Positions 56,290-64,000 of a stretch of 64,000 bases of DNA are shown here, piece after piece (within the stretch, counting starts at the first letter, position 1; each line of letters begins with the position of its first letter). The notes beneath the pieces were generated by a model. That model was given only the letters and a program-made list of their open reading frames with translations, was not told where the DNA came from and made no database searches. Source of the DNA: Anthoceros angustus (taxonomy: Eukaryota; Streptophyta; Anthocerotopsida; Anthocerotales; Anthocerotaceae). The stretch lies in the NCBI GenBank assembly GCA_010909165.1, contig VJWM01000135.1, positions 186,001 to 250,000 of the forward strand. Direction: 5' to 3'. A program made the position numbers and the translations under genes.

Positions 56290-56880
56290 GATAGGATGAC
56301 AGCCCTCAAGGGAAGAGAAAATGAGGAAGAAGAGGATGCACTTCTGGAGGAAGGACAAAATGCGCAACTATTTTGTTTCCCAAATGTAAAGGTTGTGCAC
56401 TTCTTAAGGAAGGAGAAGACATAAGAAGCAACTATTTCGTTTTTCAAGTGTGATTGGCACGTCATTCCTTAAGGAAAGGACAAGACAAAGCGAGCAATGA
56501 TTTTCATTTTCCAGATATGAAGGCTGTGTATTCCTCAAGAAAGGACATGATCAAATGAGCAAAGATTTTTGTTTTCCAAATGTGAAGGCCCTCCTTAAAG
56601 AAGGACAAGACGAAATAAATAACGATTTTTGTTTTCCAAATGTGAAGGCACTCCTTAAGGAAGAACAAGATGAAATGAGAGCTGCATTTCAAATAAGAAG
56701 ACCTTCCTTGATAAGACAAAATGATCGATGATTTTTGTTTTCCAAATGTGATGACACTCCTCAAGGAAGGACAAGGCAAAATGCGCAACGATTTCCAATT
56801 TCCAAATATGAATCTCCTCTTCAAGGAAGGTGAAGTATAAGATAAAATTATGAATTGTTTTGGTTTTCCATGGGCGATGT
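56290..56880. repeat. Degenerate 52-65 bp minisatellite (about nine copies)
   Basis: Repeating theme AAGGACAAGACAAAATGAGC, AACGATTTTTGTTTTCC, AAATGTGAAGGCACTCCTT with many substitutions and length changes. It begins about 280 bp after the PPR stop codon and has no coding support. Confidence 0.85.
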
Positions 56881-57387
56881 GAAGTCTTTCTACCCCTAAT
56901 CTTTCTACCCCAAATGCAAAAGTCCTTCACCATGGCATGCAAAGAAGGTCTTCTAATAAGATTGATTAATAGATCAATAAATTAAAATATTATTAATATT
57001 AATATAAAAATTGACTATGAAAAAAAATTCTTTCTGACGTTGGCTGTCTTTGTGGCATCTTGTGAAGACATGACACCAACCAATATGTAGTTAGTTGGTG
57101 GTGGAGGAAGAAGTGTAAATCACACTTGGAGTGCGACGAGGAAGAAAAGTATGGCAAGGAAAACTAGATGTACCTACATACCTAAACACAATCAAATTGG
57201 TAATACAGGAGGTATGCAAGAAGATATGCGGGCATGCGGTCCGGTTAAACCATCACGTGAATAGGTACCGTACATATCACCCGTCTCCATCTGAGCGAAG
57301 CATACAATGGGCGAGCTGCGAGTGTGACCTCTGGAATTCACGACAGGGAAGAGACAGGCAGCAGTGCAGACAGGCGGCAGGCTGCAG
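56881..57387. other. Intergenic stretch before the sterol desaturase
   Basis: AT-rich to about 57.03 kb, then mixed; presumably promoter and 5' UTR of the desaturase. Only short unsupported frames. Confidence 0.4.
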
Positions 57388-58774
57388 ATGGGCATGGCGG
57401 ATCTGCTGCGCTTTGCGCAAACCCTGCCGCTCCTGTTGCTCATCACAACTAGCGTCTCCAAGCTGGGTGTGGCTTGCGAGAATGTGGAGGAGAGCGGACG
57501 GCCTCGCCCGGCGCCGCAGGCAAGGAACTCGGACCATCATCCGCTGGGAGGGCTAAATTCGACATCGCCCTCGCAAGATCCGCTGCTGAGCGGGCTTGGG
57601 AGGATACAGGAAAAGGGGAGTAGGGAATATTTGGCTCTGTTCCTGGAGGAGACGCAGTGGTACAATGATCTGGTTCTGGGACCGTGGATGCCCGCCGAAT
57701 GGCGCCAGGCGTTGCCTCATGTGCTCGAGTCTTGGCTGCGGAATTACGTTGCTGGCTTGTTCGTCTACTTCGCAACTGGCGGGTTGTGGTGCCTCTACGT
57801 CTATTACCTGAAGGGGGATGTATATTTCCCGGCTGGTGAGTCGGTTGCATTTTTGCAGAATTTGGTTGCTGTGTGGCGTCGTCGGGAATGCTGGGGTTGG
57901 TGGCGGATGTGGCAAGGAGATTCTGGATGAATGTCGTTTCGGTCAGGTTTTGTTTTCCGTAGTATTCGATGGCCTGGCTTAGGCTTCAAATATTAGGTAT
58001 TTGGAATGGGAAGGAGAGGTTTGAGTTTTTGGAGGTGTTTTGCAGCATGAGTGATGGCAGGAAGTGTTTGTTGTTGTGCAGGTGGGATACCATCAAAGGA
58101 GCCTGTTCTCCTTCAGATTTATGTCACTATGCAGGCCATGCCAATGTATAGTGGTTTGCCTACAGTGTCAGAGTACATGATCGAACAGGGCTGGACACGA
58201 TGCTATGCCCGGGTACAGGAAGTTGGTGTGCTCAGATATGCTGCCTTGTGCGCCGCATACTTGATCTTCATAGAGTTCGGAATTTACTGGATGCACAGGC
58301 TGTTGCATGACATCAAGCCTCTGTACAAAAGCTTACACGCGACTCACCATATTTACAACAAGCAGAATACACTTTCTCCCTTTGCAGGTATGTTTTGCTG
58401 CTTGCCACTTTACTCATCACTTCCGGATGCAACAGGGCTCATCTGTGAATGTTGGATCCACAGGCTTGGCATTCCATCCTCTGGATGGCATATTACAAGC
58501 GGCTCCACATGTGGTTGCACTCTTCATGATTCCGACGCATCTTTTCACACATGAGCTTTTGATGTTTCTGGAAGGAGTGTGGACAACCAACATCCACGAC
58601 TGTATAGATGGGCAGGTGTGGGGAGTGATGGGTGCAGGTTATCACACCATTCATCACACCACCTACAGGCACAATTACGGTCACTACACAGTCTGGATGG
58701 ATTGGATGTTTGGCACTCTGAGGGACCCCATTGAGAGACTGGCACCAGTGCAACAGTCGAAGAAGGCCTTGTAA
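57388..58774 (+). CDS. STE1: Delta7-sterol C5(6)-desaturase (STE1/DWF7-like)
   Basis: ER di-iron enzyme that introduces the C5 double bond in sterol biosynthesis. Three exons 57388-57835, 58082-58387, 58464-58774; 354 aa in phase. Histidine boxes: HRLLH, HATHH and [15 protein letters not shown], in the correct order and spacing. Other family marks: [38 protein letters not shown] (membrane), [60 protein letters not shown]. The N-terminus has an unusually long lead (about 90 residues) with a signal-anchor-like [19 protein letters not shown] before the conserved domain, longer than in the Arabidopsis enzyme. Start taken at the first ATG (57388); ATG 57394 is in frame. Confidence 0.93.
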
Positions 58775-59137
58775 ACAGCATGGCAGGCACGTTCCTGCTC
58801 AGCGTGTAAAATAGACGAAAGAGAGCACTGAGTTGCGGGGTTTCTTGTGGAGCGAGCTCCTCTGGATGTGGGCAGAATTGCCAAATTCTAGATGGATTAT
58901 TTTTTGGGCTCCTTGCCTTGAGGGGAAGGAATTGCAAGAGGAGGCACAATTGGCGACATGACTTGGTAAGCCTGTCGTTTGGTGTGCACTACACCACTTG
59001 CCTCTTTGTTTCTCAAATCAGTCAAGAATTAAAGCTGAAAAAAACAAGTGAGGGGAGGACGAGGGAGCATTTACACTACTAGAGTACATAGACACACAGA
59101 TGATAGGAAGCAGGACAGAGAGATGTGAAGATGATGA

Positions 59138-61057
59138 TCAGGCTACCTCTGCAGGAATGGGTAGCCCAAGATCAACAAGTCGAAAGCGCACCAGCAGCCT
59201 CACTCCAGTGAGTTCGAAGCCCTTCTTGTCATAGAGCTGCACAGCTCGGTATCCAGGCTTGATCTCGGGCACAGGAATACAAGTCTGGCCTGCAAAATCA
59301 TCCGTATCAGACATGTCATACTCGTGCACCTCCACCCGGAGCAAGGCCAGCTCCGGGGTGGTGAGCGGCAGGTCGAACTCCTCCTCCCACTTGGGGTGCC
59401 AGTCGTCCTCGATTGTTCGCGTTTTCTGCATGTGAGTGTCCGCCTGCACGCCCGCAATCCCCACCCGGGTGTAGAAATCCGGGGGCGAGAAGTTGTCGAA
59501 ATGCGTGCGCCCGAACTTCTCGTACCAGCCGCACCCCAGGTACACCTTCACCTTGAGCAGCAGCCGCGGGGGCCCGGGCTTGCGCGGGTTCCAAACCTCC
59601 GCCTTCCTGCTCAGCAAGAAGTCGGGCTTCTTCACGTAGCCACACCCGCCGTTGGCGCGGAAGAAGCCGTGCACCAGCCACAGCGGGCGGCCATAGCCCT
59701 GCATGTTGAAGGCCACCATCTGCGCGCCGTGCGTCCACGCGATGAGCGGGTTGTAGTTGGAGGAGTTGAACCTGATGCCCATGGGGAAGATCCGCAGCAG
59801 GTTCTTCTGCGTGAACCTGATCACCAGATGCCCGTAGTCCTGCACCGCCTTCTCCAGCTGCGGCTCGCTCAGGCTAACCCTGCGCACCGCGCCCTCCACT
59901 CCCAGCGCGTCCTTCGTCGATCCTCCCTTCTTCTTCCCCGCCCGGATCCCGATGATGTGCTTGTACGCCGGCGCCGCCCCCTGATCCGCATGCGACTGCT
60001 CCTCCAGGCTGGAGATGAGCGCGAATTCAGAAAGCTTCACCCCGGCCTCTTCGGCACCCTCCACCTCCGCGACCTGGCCATCGAAATCCGGCACCTCCTC
60101 CCCCCAGGCCTCCTCATCCTCCTCCTGCTTCCGCTGCCCCTTCTTGCCCTTCCCGGCGTGCCCGTTGGACTGCGGCGGCGGCTGCTGCTGTTGCCCAGAC
60201 GGCTTCTTCTCCGGCTTGGCTACAGAAAGGTACTCCTTCGGGGGCTTGGTGGAGATGAGGATCCGTCCGCGGAGCGACACCGGACTGCCGAACTCCTGGA
60301 AGCTCTCCTCGTCCGGGGGGATGTAGAGCAGGTCCTTGAGGATGGCCGTGGTCTGCTCCGCCGCCTTGGCCTGCAGCTCCGGCGTGAGGTGATCCTCGAA
60401 GGTGATGACAACCGGGAAGTTGGATGCCACAAACGCGTTGTCCCTGATGGCCAAGATGCAGCGCTCGAAATCCACGGGCTTGGTGAGCGTGTTGCCGTGC
60501 AGCACCTGGATCTTAGAGTTGGTGTCGTCCGGCCACAGATCCAGCTCGATGACGCGCACCCCGCGCTTGAGCGCGTTCACGATCGGCACCTCGCTGCAGT
60601 CGCTGTTGAGCTGGTTGCCGGTGAGGTAGCTGTTGTGGCCGGTGTAGATGTAGTAGTGCGACAGCGGGAGCGTCATGTCGTGGTGCACCTGCGCGCCGTA
60701 GGCCCCATTGAGCTGCGGGGAGAGCAGGAACTGCAGGAACTCGTCCAGATTCAGCGCGTGCGCATGCAGCTTGTTCAAGAGCGCCAGGCGGGAGGTGAAG
60801 GACTGCTCCAGCCGATGCTGCGCCTCCTCCAGGCTCACCTCCTCCCGCTGCTCCTCGACCAGGAAGCGCAGCAGGCCAGCCGGCGTAACCACCCCGTTCT
60901 CTGCGTACTTGTCGAAGAGCTGCCGCACCTCCTCGGGCGCTGCCAGGGCTCCCATCTTGAACCGCCGGCTGAAGCAGCCGCACACCTTGAAGTGGTTGAT
61001 GTTGCTCCCGGAGACGCTGGCCGCCGTAGCCTTCTTCTCCTTGCTGCCTGCCGCCAT
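59138..61057 (-). CDS. PLC: Phosphoinositide-specific phospholipase C, intronless
   Basis: Hydrolyses PIP2 to IP3 and diacylglycerol at the plasma membrane in Ca2+-dependent signalling. A single uninterrupted 639-aa frame: EF-hand-like region (VRQLFDKYAENG...LLRFLVEEQ), X domain (MTLPLSHYYIYTGHNSYLTG with catalytic His; RGVRVIELDLWPD; second His in VLHGNTLTKPVDF), acidic Gln/Pro linker, Y domain (FNSSNYNPLIAWTHGAQMVA, FNMQGYGRPLWLVHGFFRAN), and C2 domain (VKVYLGCGWYEKF, LALLRVEVHEYDMSD, DFAGQTCIPVPEIKPGYRAV). Length and order match plant PLCs. Seed-plant PLC genes are usually split by several introns. GC-rich codon use produces a long antisense open frame, which I regard as a shadow. Confidence 0.95.
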   Translation of the reverse strand: MAAGSKEKKATAASVSGSNINHFKVCGCFSRRFKMGALAAPEEVRQLFDKYAENGVVTPAGLLRFLVEEQREEVSLEEAQHRLEQSFTSRLALLNKLHAHALNLDEFLQFLLSPQLNGAYGAQVHHDMTLPLSHYYIYTGHNSYLTGNQLNSDCSEVPIVNALKRGVRVIELDLWPDDTNSKIQVLHGNTLTKPVDFERCILAIRDNAFVASNFPVVITFEDHLTPELQAKAAEQTTAILKDLLYIPPDEESFQEFGSPVSLRGRILISTKPPKEYLSVAKPEKKPSGQQQQPPPQSNGHAGKGKKGQRKQEEDEEAWGEEVPDFDGQVAEVEGAEEAGVKLSEFALISSLEEQSHADQGAAPAYKHIIGIRAGKKKGGSTKDALGVEGAVRRVSLSEPQLEKAVQDYGHLVIRFTQKNLLRIFPMGIRFNSSNYNPLIAWTHGAQMVAFNMQGYGRPLWLVHGFFRANGGCGYVKKPDFLLSRKAEVWNPRKPGPPRLLLKVKVYLGCGWYEKFGRTHFDNFSPPDFYTRVGIAGVQADTHMQKTRTIEDDWHPKWEEEFDLPLTTPELALLRVEVHEYDMSDTDDFAGQTCIPVPEIKPGYRAVQLYDKKGFELTGVRLLVRFRLVDLGLPIPAEVA

Positions 61058-61499
61058 GGCTGGTCCCAGTTGTCAGCTCCCAGACACACCTCTTCCTCCT
61101 GCTCTTTGCTGTTGCTGTTACTGTTGCCGCTGCTGCTATCTATTGATCCTTTCAATCCGGTGATGGAGTCGCTACGGCAACAGCAGCAGCCCTAGAAGGC
61201 GGCGAATCCAGATCACGCGGCCGCATTGGCCGAGCTCGCTGTAGCTTGAGGCTGCTGGCACTGCCAGCCTGCTTCTCCACGATGGCTTGATAAGAAGCTT
61301 CCTTGATGCACACAAAGTAACTTTGTACCATGGCGTAGTATGCATCTACATATAGGACGTAAGCGCGTGTCGGTGTCGGCAATGGGATTTGGATGACGCG
61401 TCTTTGGGGCACAAGATGGCAATGATTGACCGGATGACTCGCAGGTGGGCATCTTCATGTTATTGGTTTAATGGCTGTAACATAATAGAATTGCACCCT

Positions 61500-61880
61500 A
61501 GTGGACATAAATAAAGTTGTTGGTGCTGTTGTTGTTGGGAGTGCATGGGGTCGACTAGACAATGGTCGAAGGTTCGATCCACGTTCAATTCATACCATGA
61601 GAGTCTTGTCTCATTCCGGCGCGTTTTGAGATAACGCCCCGGGTGTAGGGGGTAACCTAATCTCGTTTCGAGTCTCAACTATGGACGGTTCTAGACGCGA
61701 TAGGTGTAGGGGGGTGACGCCCTAGGTGTAGGGGGTAACCTAATCGCCAATGTGTCGAGTCTCAACTATGAGCGGAGAGCGCGGAGGAAGAGATGCGGGG
61801 GGTGACGCGCTAGGTGTAGGGGGTAACCTAATCGCCAATGCCAATGTTTCGAGTCTCAACTATGAGCGGAGAGCTTGGAG
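61500..61880 (+). repeat. Tandem repeats with a tRNA-like B-box motif
   Basis: Three imperfect copies of a 60-75 bp unit containing GTAGGGGGTAACCTAATC and TTTCGAGTCTCAACTATG (about 61640, 61730 and 61820). Just upstream (61568-61580) lies GAAGGTTCGATCCACG, matching the pol III B-box GGTTCGATCC, so a SINE-like origin is possible; no A-box was found. Confidence 0.55.
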
Positions 61881-61976
61881 GAAGGTACTGCTCGCTTGTG
61901 GAGGAGGAATCTTTCGGGCCAGAATGTTGCCAATACGCGGGGTCCTAGCCCATGGCCCAAACGTTCACCAGGACGT

Positions 61977-62800
61977 TGTTTCGGCAGGAACGTGGTAGCC
62001 TCCGACGGTGGTGGCCTCGTTGGTGTAGTGGGGGACGAGGAAGGGCATAGTCGGACGGACCCGCATTGCCTCCTTCATTACGCTCTGCAGGTAGGGCAGA
62101 TTAGCGATGTCGGATTCTTGCAATTCTCTGTCATTGCCTACCACTTCCTGCCGCTCCTGCATGGCCTTCTCGCGCACGGTCGGATGCCGCAGTATCTCCG
62201 ACATGGCCCATTTTGTGGCGAGCGCCACTGTGTCGGATCCGCCTTCCAGCACGTCCTGCCATGAGCGCGCCAGAGAAAGAGGTTTTTCTCTGTCGTAAGG
62301 AATTTGGAGCCACAACGGGACCTTGCACAATTACCGCTTCCGCTTACTTGGATCTGTGAGTTGATGATCTCGTCGGTCATGTCCCCGCCACCTTCGAACG
62401 TGTCGACGTGGAGCAGCGCAGATACGAATCCCGGGATAAGGTTTCGGGATGCGCCTCCTGGAACTCCCGGTGTTCTTGGATGATTCTGGTGAAGATGATG
62501 TCCCTCCCGGCCTTGAGAAGGTACAAGTACTTGTCCAGAAAAGCGAGACATGAAATGGCGTCGCCAATGCCCTTCGTTCTAAGAATCTACATGGATTTGG
62601 CCACCATGTGAACCAACTCATGACCCTGCACCTCTCAAGGCTTGATCCGGCAAGCGGTGACGTAGCATGCTCAAAGTACTCCAGTCTCTTGGATTTTCTG
62701 CGCTTTATGTTTGGGCTGCCAAATTCCGGTAGATAACTTAGAATATTAGAGTACATTGAGTCTTCATGTGGAGTGTTAGAACCTTGAACAGTGGATAGCA
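61977..62800 (-). pseudogene. Cytochrome P450 fragment
   Basis: Plant P450 relic. Blocks: FGSPNIKRRKSKRLEYFEHA (before the I helix), KYLYLLKAGRDIIFTRIIQE and HREFQEAHPE, I-helix region ARSWQDVLEGGSDTVALATK, J/K region QERQEVVGNDRELQESDIAN, and K-helix ExxR in KEAMRVRPTMPFLVPHYTNE followed by TTVGGYHVPAET. The N-terminal membrane anchor, the PERF region and the Cys heme-binding loop are missing, and pieces lie in different frames separated by stops. It ends abruptly at about 61977. Confidence 0.75.
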
Positions 62801-64000
62801 AAGAGAAGAACTATGGTACACATCATGGATGACAACTTTACGTACACTCCATGAACACATGTATACTTGTTCTTTTGTTTTTAATTCAACAACTATGACA
62901 AGATCAAACTTGATATCGAATTGTTGGAGATATCCTGCAAATCCTTTTAGATCTCAATTGGTCTTGCCATCAAGACCTCTCAACCCCTAGATGTTGTGCT
63001 TGCAAAGTCCACAGACATATGTCAACCGTTATGACCTGGCTTATAAAATGCACTCGATTTTAATGTGTGCTCTTGTAAGTACCCATCAGACGTGCCCTGT
63101 CCATTGAACGTTCCTCGTGAGTTGGACATCATATAACACCCTGAAGGCAAAGATTTAATCTTAAACTTCTAATTCAGGCAAACCCTAGTACCATATTGCA
63201 ACACCTTCTTCTTCCTCAAAACATGCAACAAAGTTTTCTTTCAAACTCGTTGACTTGACCATCTTATCTAATAAGCTCTTATGACCTTTGGTTATGTACA
63301 TGATGGGCACTCACAATTAGAACCGCTTCTTTCTTTTTCGCTCATCATACACTCCACCATCTATGTTGGGACATACCATATATTAATTCCTTATTAAATA
63401 AATATTAATAAATATTTAAGTTTTAATTCAAGATCCTTAATCCATCTTTACTTAGGCTACTAATACTAGGATATAATTGTTACCCCTTATGAGATTAGTT
63501 TGTCAATATTGTTCTGTCCCTTTTAATGAAAATTTGTGAGCGTGTATTGTTATCCTAAAATATTAAAAATATGCGCTAAAGGTGGGCAATCAATATCAGG
63601 TGATCGAGATCAAATCTAGTTGTTGATACCATGTCACAAAACCTATCCAGATCAAGCCTATGTATCAAGACCATGAAAGCTGACTATATATGTTGTATTT
63701 CACTAAGTAAAATTATATATATCTACTCCATTGTAAGGTTTTTGTATTGTCTAGGTAGCTACTCCTTCTTGGAGAGGTATTTCTTGCCTTCTACTTCCTC
63801 TACAATTTTGTTTGTCAAACTAGAGTGTTGGGAGAGAGAGAGAGGTTGTTATGTTAAGTTTATTGCGATAGAGGTTGGAGGACCTATTGGAAACTACGGA
63901 TTTGGTGGCTGTCGAGAGAGAGAGAAAGGTACGAGAACCTGTGTGAAGCTATGGAGAGAGGTGTGATACAAATAGCGCAGGACCTGTGGGACGCCATTGA
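62801..64000. other. AT-rich intergenic sequence to the right edge
   Basis: No supported gene, RNA or element. Includes very AT-rich tracts (63380-63420, 63690-63720) and a short GAGAGAGAGAG run near 63830. Confidence 0.5.

Noticed and set aside
59324..61195. 623-codon open frame on the plus strand, opposite the PLC
   Set aside because: Exact antisense of a clear PLC. It is rich in Leu/Arg/His with no domain, as expected from GC-rich third positions of the true gene.

Overview
This is nuclear DNA from an early-diverging land plant. Genes are split by short introns (mostly about 70-250 bp). The window carries two long intronless plant organelle RNA-binding (PPR) genes, a plastid Ycf54/LCAA gene, a plant NF-YB, a plant-type PI-PLC and a BtaB-like betaine-lipid methyltransferase, a lipid pathway absent from seed plants but kept in bryophytes, lycophytes and ferns. 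One PPR protein has an intact deaminase-type DYW domain that ends in Gly-Arg-Pro instead of Asp-Tyr-Trp. From memory, that variant (DYW:KP) is tied to U-to-C editing in hornworts, lycophytes and ferns. Small introns and gene density make a hornwort my best guess; this is inference.

Layout. 1-5.9 kb: importin-9-like gene (minus, runs off the left edge) with a clear U12-type AT-AC intron. 6.7-8.0 kb: stand-alone BtaB-like methyltransferase (plus). 9.1-11.0 kb: LysM protein with a duplicated last exon. 11.8-14.0 kb: complete seven-exon pyruvate decarboxylase. 15.1-16.1 kb: NF-YB (minus). 16.5-22.4 kb: AT-rich, repeat-rich desert with a Ty1/copia remnant. 22.8-26.0 kb: PPR-DYW gene with five 309-bp repeats, then a tRNA-Ser(AGA). 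26.5-27.7 kb: GC-rich FAD monooxygenase broken by single-base frameshifts. 28-32.8 kb: second repeat/relic region.

33.1-35.3 kb: receptor-like kinase whose catalytic Asp is replaced by Gly. 35.8-37.3 kb: IDM2/HSP20-like protein (minus). 38.7-39.2 kb: an 80-residue four-exon gene, converging on a DUF3245 gene (39.4-40.0 kb). 40.8-41.9 kb: shortened THO2-like gene (minus). 42.4-44.6 kb: LPAT acyltransferase. 44.9-45.8 kb: Ycf54/LCAA (minus). 46.1 kb: tRNA-Cys(GCA). 47.1-51.2 kb: UTP14 (minus). 51.4-53 kb: minisatellites. 53.1-56.0 kb: second PPR gene, without a deaminase domain. 56.3-56.9 kb: minisatellite. 57.4-58.8 kb: sterol C5-desaturase. 59.1-61.1 kb: intronless PI-PLC (minus). 61.6-62.8 kb: repeats and a P450 fragment. 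62.8-64 kb: AT-rich, no gene seen.

The genes are mostly unrelated housekeeping functions (nuclear import, ribosome biogenesis, lipid and sterol synthesis, fermentation, chlorophyll synthesis, organelle RNA processing). There is no operon-like logic. Exon limits were set by hand from frame continuity and splice dinucleotides; no alignment or transcript was available.
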